The notes under the pieces were generated by a model, which was not told where the DNA came from, ran no database searches, and saw nothing but the letters and a program-made list of their open reading frames with translations. DNA of 64,000 nt, taken from Methylomonas koyamae (lineage in GTDB: Bacteria; Pseudomonadota; Gammaproteobacteria; Methylococcales; Methylomonadaceae). Positions 57,855 to 64,000 of the stretch are shown one piece after another. Both the position numbers and the translations under genes were made by a program. Position 1 is the first letter of the stretch. Every line of letters starts with the position of its first letter. The stretch spans positions 1 through 64,000 of the forward strand of contig NZ_PPPU01000019.1 of NCBI RefSeq assembly GCF_006483455.1. Reading direction: 5' to 3'.

Positions 57855-59270
57855 TTACTTCTTCACGTACAAGTCGGTGATCGTGCCTTCGATCATCTCC
57901 GCCGCGAAGGCAAAGGTTTCCGACAGAGTCGGATGCGGATGGATGCTGAGGCTGATGTCGGTGGCATCGGCGCCCATTTCCAACGCCAATACGGCTTCGG
58001 CCACCAATTCGCCGGCGCCGGGACCGGTAAAACCGGCACCGAGAATGCGGCCTGTGGCTTTATCGGTCAGGATTTTGGTCAAGCCTTCGCTGCGGCCCAA
58101 GGCCAGCGAACGGCCGGACGCAGCCCAGGGGAAGGTGGCTTTGTCGTATTCGACGCCTTGTTGTTGGGCCTGGGTTTCGGTTAAACCCATCCATGCCACT
58201 TCCGGGTCGGTGTAAGCCACCGACGGAATCGTCAATGCATCGAAACCGGCTTTGTGGCCGGCGATGGTTTCGGCGGCGATTTTGCCTTCGTGAGTGGCTT
58301 TGTGGGCCAGCATCGGGTTGCCGACGATGTCGCCGATCGCAAAAATATGACTAACGTTGGTGCGGCCTTGTTTGTCGACCGGAATGAAACCACGCTCGTC
58401 GACATTGACGCCGGCCTTTTCGGCATCGATCAGCTTACCGTTGGGGCGGCGACCGACCGCGACCAATACCGCGTCGAAGGTTTCGCTTTCCGGCGCGTCT
58501 TTGCCTTCCATCGCCACCTTAATGCCGGCATCGGTGGCTTCCATCGCCTTGACGCTGGTTTTTAGCCACAGGTTGTCGTACTGCTTTTTGATCTTGCGTT
58601 GCAGCGGCGTGACCAAATCCTTGTCGCAGCCGGGGATGATCTGGTCCATCAACTCCACCACGCTGATTTTCGAACCCAATGCATGGTAAACCGTCGCCAT
58701 TTCCAGGCCGATGATGCCGCCGCCGACGATCAGCAGTTTCTCCGGCACGCTGCTCAGACTCAAGGCGTCGGTGGAGTCCCAAACCCGCGGATCGTCGTGC
58801 GGGAAGCCGGGAATTTTGGTCGGCTGCGAGCCGGCGGCAATGATCGCGTTGTCGAAAGTCACGGTCTGGATACCGGACTCGTTGGTCACCGTCAGGCTGT
58901 TGGCGCCGGCGAATTTACCCTCGCCGTGAATCACCGTCACCTTGCGCTGTTTAGCCAGTTTGGCCAGACCACCGTTCAGGGTTTCGGTCACGCTCTGCTT
59001 CCAGCTTCTGACTTTGTCCAGATCGATTTGCGGCTTGCCGAAACTAACGCCGTGCGCGGCCATGTCCTCGGCTTCGTGGATGATTTGCGCGACGTGCAAC
59101 AATGCCTTGGACGGAATGCAGCCGACGTTCAGACAAACGCCGCCCAATACCGGATGGCGTTCGACCAAGACCACTTGCTTGCCCAAATCTGCGGCGCGAA
59201 ACGCCGCGGTATACCCGCCCGGGCCACCGCCCAAAACCAGAACTTCGGCGTGAGTTTGTGTATTGCTCAT
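57855..59270 (-). CDS. lpdA: dihydrolipoyl dehydrogenase
   Basis: 471 residues. FAD motif VLVLGGGPGGYTAAFRAADLG, redox-active disulfide GGVCLNVGCIPSKALLH (CxxxxC), second GxGxxG at VGGGIIGLEMATVYHALG, FAIGDIVGNPMLAHKATHEG, and the C-terminal HPHPTLSE with the catalytic His-Glu pair. It is the E3 of pyruvate/2-oxoglutarate dehydrogenase or glycine cleavage complexes. No E1/E2 genes are adjacent. Confidence 0.95.
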   Translation of the reverse strand: MSNTQTHAEVLVLGGGPGGYTAAFRAADLGKQVVLVERHPVLGGVCLNVGCIPSKALLHVAQIIHEAEDMAAHGVSFGKPQIDLDKVRSWKQSVTETLNGGLAKLAKQRKVTVIHGEGKFAGANSLTVTNESGIQTVTFDNAIIAAGSQPTKIPGFPHDDPRVWDSTDALSLSSVPEKLLIVGGGIIGLEMATVYHALGSKISVVELMDQIIPGCDKDLVTPLQRKIKKQYDNLWLKTSVKAMEATDAGIKVAMEGKDAPESETFDAVLVAVGRRPNGKLIDAEKAGVNVDERGFIPVDKQGRTNVSHIFAIGDIVGNPMLAHKATHEGKIAAETIAGHKAGFDALTIPSVAYTDPEVAWMGLTETQAQQQGVEYDKATFPWAASGRSLALGRSEGLTKILTDKATGRILGAGFTGPGAGELVAEAVLALEMGADATDISLSIHPHPTLSETFAFAAEMIEGTITDLYVKK

Positions 59271-59479
59271 GAAATGGAACTCCCTGAATGGTGAAATCGG
59301 TTACCGCCGCCTTCGGCAAGCTGGCGCATAGCGTATGCGACGATTTTACCGGTTACCGCGCAGGATAGAAAATTAATCGGCCCCGGCCAAGAATCCGCTG
59401 ATTCGGCAGGTGCGATTGGACGGGAACTCGGGACGGTAGCCGCAGCTCGGTCGACCTGCGGCGCGTACTGCCAAAGACC

Positions 59480-60574
59480 CTATTTATTCATCGCGATGAT
59501 GTTGTTAATCAAGCTCTTGCCCGGAAAATCCATCATCACCATACCGATCCGCTTGCTGACCCGGATATTGAGATTCAGGGTTTGGTAAACCTGATTCAAT
59601 GCGGCGTAATTGGTACGCAGATTGCGCAAAAATTGGCTGCTCAGCGGATTGGTACCGAGAAAGGCGATCGAACACAGCTTGCCCAGACAATTCACCCGTG
59701 GAAAATCCGGATAGGTGTTGGGATTGGTCAACGTGGTCAAGCCGGTCATCAACTGCGGCGCATCGGTTTGCGGCGAACTTTTGCCGCTGGCGGCGAAGTA
59801 CGGAAAACCGCCGGTGGAACCGGTCAGACAGCGGTTAATATAGATTTTGTCCTGGTCGCCACTGGCGGCCGCCATGAATTGGGTCCTGGCCTTTTCCCAA
59901 ACCCCGTACAAATCCCAATTGCTATTTAAAGGGCAGTCGTCCGGCGCAGTACCCTGCCGCTCCAGCTCCCTAAAGTTGATACCCTGCCGGGTCGATTCCG
60001 CGAAGTTTTGCAGCAGCACGACCTTGCCGCGTACCGTGCCCAGCGCCGGATTGAAGTTGCCACCGGGTTGCCAGAACAGGCCGGGATATTTGGCGGTAAT
60101 CGCGTCGTAGGTCTGACGAAATTCGCGGGTATTACCGGTCGGAGTCGATTCTTCCTTGACCCGCATCACCACAGTTTCGCCGGGGTGTTGCGTCAAAAAC
60201 GCCTGCACCGCGTCGAGTACGTCGGTAAAACTGGCTTTCTGGTAAACCGTTCCGTGGTAAATCAAAAAGTTGTTGTTGACGTGGCGGCAACGAATATCCA
60301 ATACCCGGATGCCGGCTTCGAGTTGCTCTCGCAGATCCATGGATTGGGTTTGCGGAATATCGCCGCCGTACAAAGACATCGTGTCATGAGTACCGGGTAG
60401 GGATAGCTGGCTTAGTTTCAGCGTATCCGGCAGTTCGGCCAGCCAGTCCGGGTTGTAGGCGCCGTTGTCGGCGTCGTGGGAATAGGCTTCGCGGTCGATC
60501 ACGGTGGCGGCGTCGGCGTTGACAGCGATCATGCCGGCGATGGCGAATGCGGTTAACGTGGCGGTGAATTTCAT
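59480..60574 (-). CDS. exported phosphatidylinositol-specific phospholipase C-like protein
   Basis: 364 residues. Signal peptide MKFTATLTAFAIAGMIAVNADA. PI-PLC X-domain features: LPGTHDTMSLYG (first catalytic His, residue 63), RVLDIRCRHV, FLIYHGTVYQ (second His near 109), and the EESTPTGNT stretch. The family hydrolyses phosphatidylinositol or GPI-like lipids, or other phosphodiesters, by cyclic phosphate formation. Bacterial secreted members often have unknown targets. No nearby lipid genes. Confidence 0.85.
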   Translation of the reverse strand: MKFTATLTAFAIAGMIAVNADAATVIDREAYSHDADNGAYNPDWLAELPDTLKLSQLSLPGTHDTMSLYGGDIPQTQSMDLREQLEAGIRVLDIRCRHVNNNFLIYHGTVYQKASFTDVLDAVQAFLTQHPGETVVMRVKEESTPTGNTREFRQTYDAITAKYPGLFWQPGGNFNPALGTVRGKVVLLQNFAESTRQGINFRELERQGTAPDDCPLNSNWDLYGVWEKARTQFMAAASGDQDKIYINRCLTGSTGGFPYFAASGKSSPQTDAPQLMTGLTTLTNPNTYPDFPRVNCLGKLCSIAFLGTNPLSSQFLRNLRTNYAALNQVYQTLNLNIRVSKRIGMVMMDFPGKSLINNIIAMNK

Positions 60575-60876
60575 GGCTATCTCCTGGTTTTGGTTATCGG
60601 GTGCCGAAGTTCAACTTCGGTTAACCGATAACAGTCAAACCGCGTGCCAATACAGCAAGCACAACCCAGGATATTGATTTATATTGCTTATTTTAGATTC
60701 AGCGCGGAATTTTCCGCAGCAGACGTATTCCATGCTGCACGAAATACCGTAGATCTACCTTATGTCGTGCGACTCCTTTCCAGAAATAGTCGCAATCAAT
60801 CGGCTTGCCGAAGCGGGGAAAGGGCGCTATTGGCTCATGCTTTTCGACCCCAGCGTTGCAGATCAATTCTTTCCGC
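60575..60876. other. intergenic, no gene seen
   Basis: About 300 bases between two minus-strand genes. It should hold the promoter of the PI-PLC-like gene at its left end. Plus-strand open frames here are short, lack ribosome sites and overlap the downstream gene; I do not call them. Confidence 0.4.
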
Positions 60877-61557
60877 CTAGCGCCAGCGTTTCAGGCGGGC
60901 GGACCGCCAAAAACCGCAGAGCCCCCATCCAAATAGCCAGAAAGCCCCCGGCAACGGCACAGTTTGCAACACCACATTATCCAATCCGGCGGTTTCGACA
61001 ATACCGTTGGTAAATTCACCGTGGATGTATAGCCCGCTCAAATTGGATAGCACATTGCGGAAGTCGTTTTCACTGGCAAAGCCGCCGGTCGAGGTACCCA
61101 ACCTCCATTCGGACGACGGCGTAAAGCTCAAACCAATGTGCGTCCAACCACTATTGGGTACGATGTCTGGATTGCGCTTCCAAAGCAAGCGTAGGCCATT
61201 CCCGACCAACATGACGTCGGTAGTCTGCCAATTTACGTCGCCGTTGCGGTAGGTCAAATCATAGGACAGACCGGTGGCCGCCGACTGAGCCCCCAGAAAT
61301 GCGCCCGGCGCGGAAAAGGTAAAGTCGCCGGCATCCGGGTCGTTTGCGGCAAGATAGTTGCCAGGGTTGCCGCCGCCGGTCATGAAACTTGGCTGGTATT
61401 GACCGACAATCCTGTAGTCGTTCTGGCTAAAATCGGCAAAGCTGACGATTTGCCAGTTCTCGCTGTCGACGTCGAACGAACTGGTCACACTGGCTTGCGC
61501 CGGTTGCAAAATCAGCGCGAACACAACGTTAAAATAGAATAGACGGGTTAGGTTCAT
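60877..61557 (-). CDS. VPLPA-CTERM exported protein with laminin B-like domain
   Basis: 226 residues from ATG 61557 (GGGAG upstream). Signal peptide MNLTRLFYFNVVFALILQPAQA. The mature domain (SSFDVDSENWQIVSFADF, NYLAANDPDAGDFTFSAPGAFLG, LSYDLTYRNGDVNWQTTDVMLVGNGLRLLW) resembles laminin B/IV-type beta sandwiches found in bacterial surface proteins. The C-terminus VPLPGAFWLFGWGLCGFW then RSARLKRWR is the exosortase sorting tail. It is the second such protein in the window (with the 49785 gene). Confidence 0.82.
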   Translation of the reverse strand: MNLTRLFYFNVVFALILQPAQASVTSSFDVDSENWQIVSFADFSQNDYRIVGQYQPSFMTGGGNPGNYLAANDPDAGDFTFSAPGAFLGAQSAATGLSYDLTYRNGDVNWQTTDVMLVGNGLRLLWKRNPDIVPNSGWTHIGLSFTPSSEWRLGTSTGGFASENDFRNVLSNLSGLYIHGEFTNGIVETAGLDNVVLQTVPLPGAFWLFGWGLCGFWRSARLKRWR

Positions 61558-61836
61558 TTTCACTTCTCCCAGGGCAAACAACCCGGTATTTTCGTTAGCG
61601 TTAATCCGCGCCCCAGCGCAGACTAACAGCCGCAGTCAGGCACGCTCTCGTGAAATATTAGCAGGCTGTCGAAATTAGTTGGCATCGATTCCAAATAAAT
61701 ACCAATGCCGAATGCGTCCACGGGCGACCATTTTCAAACCATCCTTTCGCCGCCTACGGTCCTGCCCTTAAGCGCGCATGTCTCGTAAAAAATTACATGT
61801 CGGTTTTAACGGTCTTTGTTAAAATATTTGACGTTA

Positions 61837-61913
61837 CGGAGTGTAGCTCAGCTTGGTAGAGCACTGCCTTCGGGAGGCAGGGGCCGGAGGTTCGAATCCT
61901 CTCACTCCGACCA
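61837..61913 (+). tRNA. tRNA-Pro(CGG)
   Basis: 77 bases with an encoded CCA end. Acceptor arms CGGAGTG and CACTCCG pair; D arm GCTCAG...; anticodon stem CTGCC/GGCAG with loop TTCGGGA, anticodon CGG; T arm GAGGTTCGAATCCTC with loop TTCGAAT. TAAAAT at 61820-61825 is a likely -10. Confidence 0.95.
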
Positions 61914-62038
61914 AATTTTCCGCAGATTTACCCTCGGCTTCATTTGCCATGAAACCGGACCCCGCCCTTCGGCCTCACCGGACATTGATAAAGCTTTCAG
62001 CCTTGGCTGAGCATCATGATCGAATACAAGCGCCCTAT

Positions 62039-62686
62039 CTACTGCGCATCCGGTTTTTCGATTAACCAAGTCGTTTCTCGCGCTGGCACCTTACCTTTCA
62101 AGCCGCCTTCAACTACAGTGCAGGCCAACGGCGTCAAGCGGTAATTGCCGGCATAAAGGTCGCGCACTTCGTCGGCAGCCACAGAAAACGGCGGGCCTTC
62201 CGCCAGCATTTGGTCGTATTCGTATGCCACCAACAACTGCGGCGCGGCGCCAGTCAAGCCAGTCAGATGGGCTGCGTATTTTTGCCGGATTTCGGCGGGC
62301 AGCGCGACTAAAGCGGCACGGTCGTAAACCGCGTCTACCGGACCGAGCAGGTCGGCCGACAGCTCGAAAATATCACCGACGAACAGGTCGATGTTATCCG
62401 CCCGATAATGCCATAGCGAGCCGGCCGATTGAGTTTGCGGCGCCAGTTCCAGTTCGTCGAACAATTCCTCGACTGCGATTTTGCTCAGTTCCGCGCCGGC
62501 GACGCGGAAACCGGATGCCAGCAACCAGGCAATGTCGCGAGTTTTGCCGCACAAGGGCAGCATTACCCGGCTGCCGATCGCCAAATTCAATTTATCGAAA
62601 TGCGCCACCAATAACGGGTTGGCCTGTTGCTGATGAAAGCCGATTTCGCGGCGCTCCCATTTTTGGTGCCAAAAATTTGCATCCAT
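62039..62686 (-). CDS. tpm: thiopurine S-methyltransferase family protein (TPMT)
   Basis: 215 residues, the usual TPMT size. WHQKWERREIGFHQQQANPLL at the start and MLPLCGKTRDIAWLLASGFRVAGAELSKIAVEELF (SAM-binding PxCGKxxDxxWLAxxGxxVxGxExS motif) are unmistakable; VDAVYDRAALVALPAEIR follows. TPMTs methylate thiols, selenium or tellurium compounds. It is divergent from a MerR-type regulator gene with 126 bases between, so the regulator may control it. Confidence 0.93.
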   Translation of the reverse strand: MDANFWHQKWERREIGFHQQQANPLLVAHFDKLNLAIGSRVMLPLCGKTRDIAWLLASGFRVAGAELSKIAVEELFDELELAPQTQSAGSLWHYRADNIDLFVGDIFELSADLLGPVDAVYDRAALVALPAEIRQKYAAHLTGLTGAAPQLLVAYEYDQMLAEGPPFSVAADEVRDLYAGNYRLTPLACTVVEGGLKGKVPARETTWLIEKPDAQ

Positions 62687-62767
62687 ATTTTCTCCTTACG
62701 GGTTCGGTGCCATGCCGCCGCGTTGTACCAGTCATCACGGCGAATGGGTTCCGGCTCAGAATACGAG

Positions 62768-62793
62768 CTCAAGCCGACTTTAAGTCAAGCATT
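62768..62793. promoter_or_regulatory. possible MerR-type operator between tpm and the regulator
   Basis: GCTCAAGCCGACTTTAAGTC plus AAGC carries GACTT-T-AAGTC, a palindrome with a one-base centre, and CTCAAG...TCAAG repeats around it. MerR regulators bind such symmetric sites between divergent genes. The -35/-10 spacing is not clear enough to confirm it. Confidence 0.35.
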
Positions 62794-62812
62794 AATTTCG
62801 AAAGGAAAACGG

Positions 62813-63235
62813 ATGGATATTGCCGAAGTTGCACGGATTTCCGGATTGCCGGCGTCCAGGTTGCGGTATTACGAGGAAAAAGGCCTGATCCGCTCCAGCG
62901 GCCGGGTCGGCCTGCGGCGGCAGTTCGATAACGCAACGTTGCAAAGGCTGGGGCTGATCGCTTTGGGCCGGCGCGCCGGGCTGTCGCTGGACCAGATTAC
63001 CACGATGTTCTCGGCCGACGGGATGAACATCGACCGCGATTTGTTGCGCGCGCAGGCTCTGGAGCTGGATCGCAAAATCCAGGAATTGGCGGCGATGCGC
63101 GACGGCCTGCTTCATGCCGCCGACTGCAACGCGGCCAGCCATTTCGAGTGCCCGAAGTTTTTACGCTTGATGAAAACTTCTACGCGTAAGGCAGGAACAG
63201 GCCGAATCGGGAAAAACTTCAAGCACGGCGACTAG
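62813..63235 (+). CDS. MerR family transcriptional regulator
   Basis: 140 residues from ATG 62813 (AAGGA seven bases before). N-terminal HTH MDIAEVARISGLPASRLRYYEEKGLIRSSGRVGLRRQFDNATLQRLGLIALGRRAGLSLDQI is a standard MerR beginning. The coiled coil is short and the C-terminus has Cys in CNAASHFECPKFLR, a CxxxxxxxxC arrangement that could sense a metal or oxidant, as in SoxR/CueR relatives. The divergent tpm gene and the operator-like palindrome between them suggest it controls both. Confidence 0.88.
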   Translation: MDIAEVARISGLPASRLRYYEEKGLIRSSGRVGLRRQFDNATLQRLGLIALGRRAGLSLDQITTMFSADGMNIDRDLLRAQALELDRKIQELAAMRDGLLHAADCNAASHFECPKFLRLMKTSTRKAGTGRIGKNFKHGD

Positions 63236-63267
63236 CGCAGCGCGAAATTTTCCCGACCCGCACGGAA

Positions 63268-63810
63268 TCAACGCCCGGACAGCAATTCGCCGATTTTGGC
63301 GTCCAATTGCTCCGGCGTGGTGTTGCTGGGGAAAGCCGAGATCAACTCGCCGTTACGGCCGATCAGATATTTATGAAAATTCCATTGCGGCGCCTGGCCG
63401 CTGGCCTCGGCCAGTTTCCGGAAGAATGGGTTGGCATTGGCGCCGGTCACCGCGCTTTTCTCCAGCATCGGGAAGGTCACGCCGTAATTGATGTAACACA
63501 CTTTCGCGGTTTTTTCGGCCTCGTCGAATTCCTGATTGAAGTCGTTGGACGGAAAGCCCACCACTGCCAAGCCGCGATCCTTGTATTTTTGATATAGCGC
63601 TTCCAGACCTTTGAATTGCGGGGTGTAGCCGCAATTGCTGGCGGTGTTGACCGCCAGAACCAGTTTGCCCCGGAAGGCTTGGCAAAAGTCGATTTGTTCG
63701 GTCGAACGCAGTCGGGCCATTTTAAAGTTCAACAAATCGGCGCAGGTTTCGGCGCCGAACGCCGGCAGCGCCACGCCGCAAATACTTAGCAATAACATCA
63801 AGGTTTTCAT
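63268..63810 (-). CDS. periplasmic glutathione peroxidase-like protein
   Basis: 180 residues from ATG 63810. Signal peptide MKTLMLLLSICGVALPAFGA. GPx fold: AFRGKLVLAVNTASNCGYTPQFKGLEALYQKYKDRG with the peroxidatic Cys (Cys 60) in NTASNCGYTPQ, VVGFPSNDFNQEF (FPxNxFxxQE block) and WNFHKYLIGRNGEL (WNFxKFL motif). Reduces hydroperoxides; probably uses thioredoxin-type donors rather than glutathione. Exported, so it protects the envelope. Confidence 0.92.
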   Translation of the reverse strand: MKTLMLLLSICGVALPAFGAETCADLLNFKMARLRSTEQIDFCQAFRGKLVLAVNTASNCGYTPQFKGLEALYQKYKDRGLAVVGFPSNDFNQEFDEAEKTAKVCYINYGVTFPMLEKSAVTGANANPFFRKLAEASGQAPQWNFHKYLIGRNGELISAFPSNTTPEQLDAKIGELLSGR

Positions 63811-63862
63811 AGTCGTGCTCCGCTGTAACCAGGCACGCCAGTTTACCGGGCTGCCCGGCAAG

Positions 63863-64000
63863 TCAAGCGCCGATCTTGAACTGGTTAATCAAACCGTTCA
63901 GATTTTCCGCCAGCCGATTCAGATGGCTGGCGGCTTGCGTGGTTTGTTCGGCGCCGGTTGCGGTTTGTTCCGACAGGCTGGTGATATGAATGATATTGCG
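63863..64000 (-). CDS. C-terminus of a methyl-accepting chemotaxis protein, cut by the window edge
   Basis: Only the last 45 codons are in the window, read on the minus strand from 64000 to TGA 63863. IHITSLSEQTATGAEQTTQAASHLNRLAENLNGLINQFKIG is the end of an MCP signalling domain (SLSEQTATGAEQ...). The rest lies beyond the window. Such receptors bind a ligand and control CheA; the ligand domain cannot be seen. Confidence 0.85.
   Translation of the reverse strand, partial: RNIIHITSLSEQTATGAEQTTQAASHLNRLAENLNGLINQFKIGA

Noticed and set aside
61816-62010. Open frame across tRNA-Pro
   Set aside because: Overlaps a complete tRNA gene; accidental.
1-64000. CRISPR array
   Set aside because: No regular short repeats with unique spacers were found; the only repeats are the RHS cores and their boundary elements.

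Overview
The window is one contiguous piece of a GC-rich (about 55-60%) gammaproteobacterial chromosome. The organism is inferred, not proven. Orthologues of priA, mutY-yggX, ribF, dsbB, murI and YebC, two VPLPA/PEP-CTERM-type exported proteins, many GGDEF/EAL proteins and a uptake-type [NiFe]-hydrogenase together fit a Methylococcales (Methylomonas-like) methanotroph; no methane oxidation gene lies in the window.

Left accessory region (1-10.5 kb). A minus-strand RHS polymorphic-toxin locus dominates. The main rhs gene begins at a GTG at 10467 with a Sec signal, but an in-frame TAG at 10113-10111 separates this N-terminus from the long YD-repeat body (to 5992). Its C-terminal tip looks like an L,D-transpeptidase-type cell-wall enzyme and is followed by a gene for an exported putative immunity protein. 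Downstream lie two promoterless orphan cassettes: one RHS core with an HExxH metallopeptidase-like tip and its own exported putative immunity protein, and one bare core fragment. A short GC-rich element containing CTAGACCTGACCCC delimits each cassette and recurs, sometimes as a hairpin, at five places. Tips and immunity genes are AT-rich against GC-rich cores. Small lipoproteins and unknown genes fill 0.1-2.7 kb, including a 43-codon lipoprotein gene on the minus strand.

Signalling region (11-25 kb). A membrane Ser/Thr kinase and an NlpC/P60 lipoprotein are followed by a minus-strand set of TonB receptor, stand-alone ABC substrate-binding protein and a 1477-residue hybrid kinase/GGDEF/EAL protein, then a nitroreductase, a DUF5765-like membrane protein and priA. 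Upstream of priA are three DnaA-box-like 9-mers beside AT-rich DNA.

Housekeeping and redox region (25-41 kb). dsbB, a cation/proton antiporter converging on a K+ channel/RCK pair, an SDR overlapping a spore-photoproduct-lyase-like radical SAM gene, and a tightly packed set hydrogenase small subunit - large subunit - maturation protease - PAS/GGDEF/EAL protein. Then ribF, a DUF1289 gene and an HDOD gene.

Right region (41-64 kb). A flippase-like protein, a TetR/GST pair with twin operators, two ABM-like monooxygenases, GNAT, a LytS/LytTR two-component system, a GH17-like glycosidase, YebC, LOG, CBS, YgjP, DUF5710, murI, mutY-yggX, a truncated globin, a dihydrolipoyl dehydrogenase, a PI-PLC-like protein, tRNA-Pro(CGG), TPMT, MerR, a glutathione peroxidase and the C-terminus of a chemotaxis receptor running off the edge. 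Two related 50-residue membrane peptides (32345 and a frameshifted copy at 53813) form a small family.
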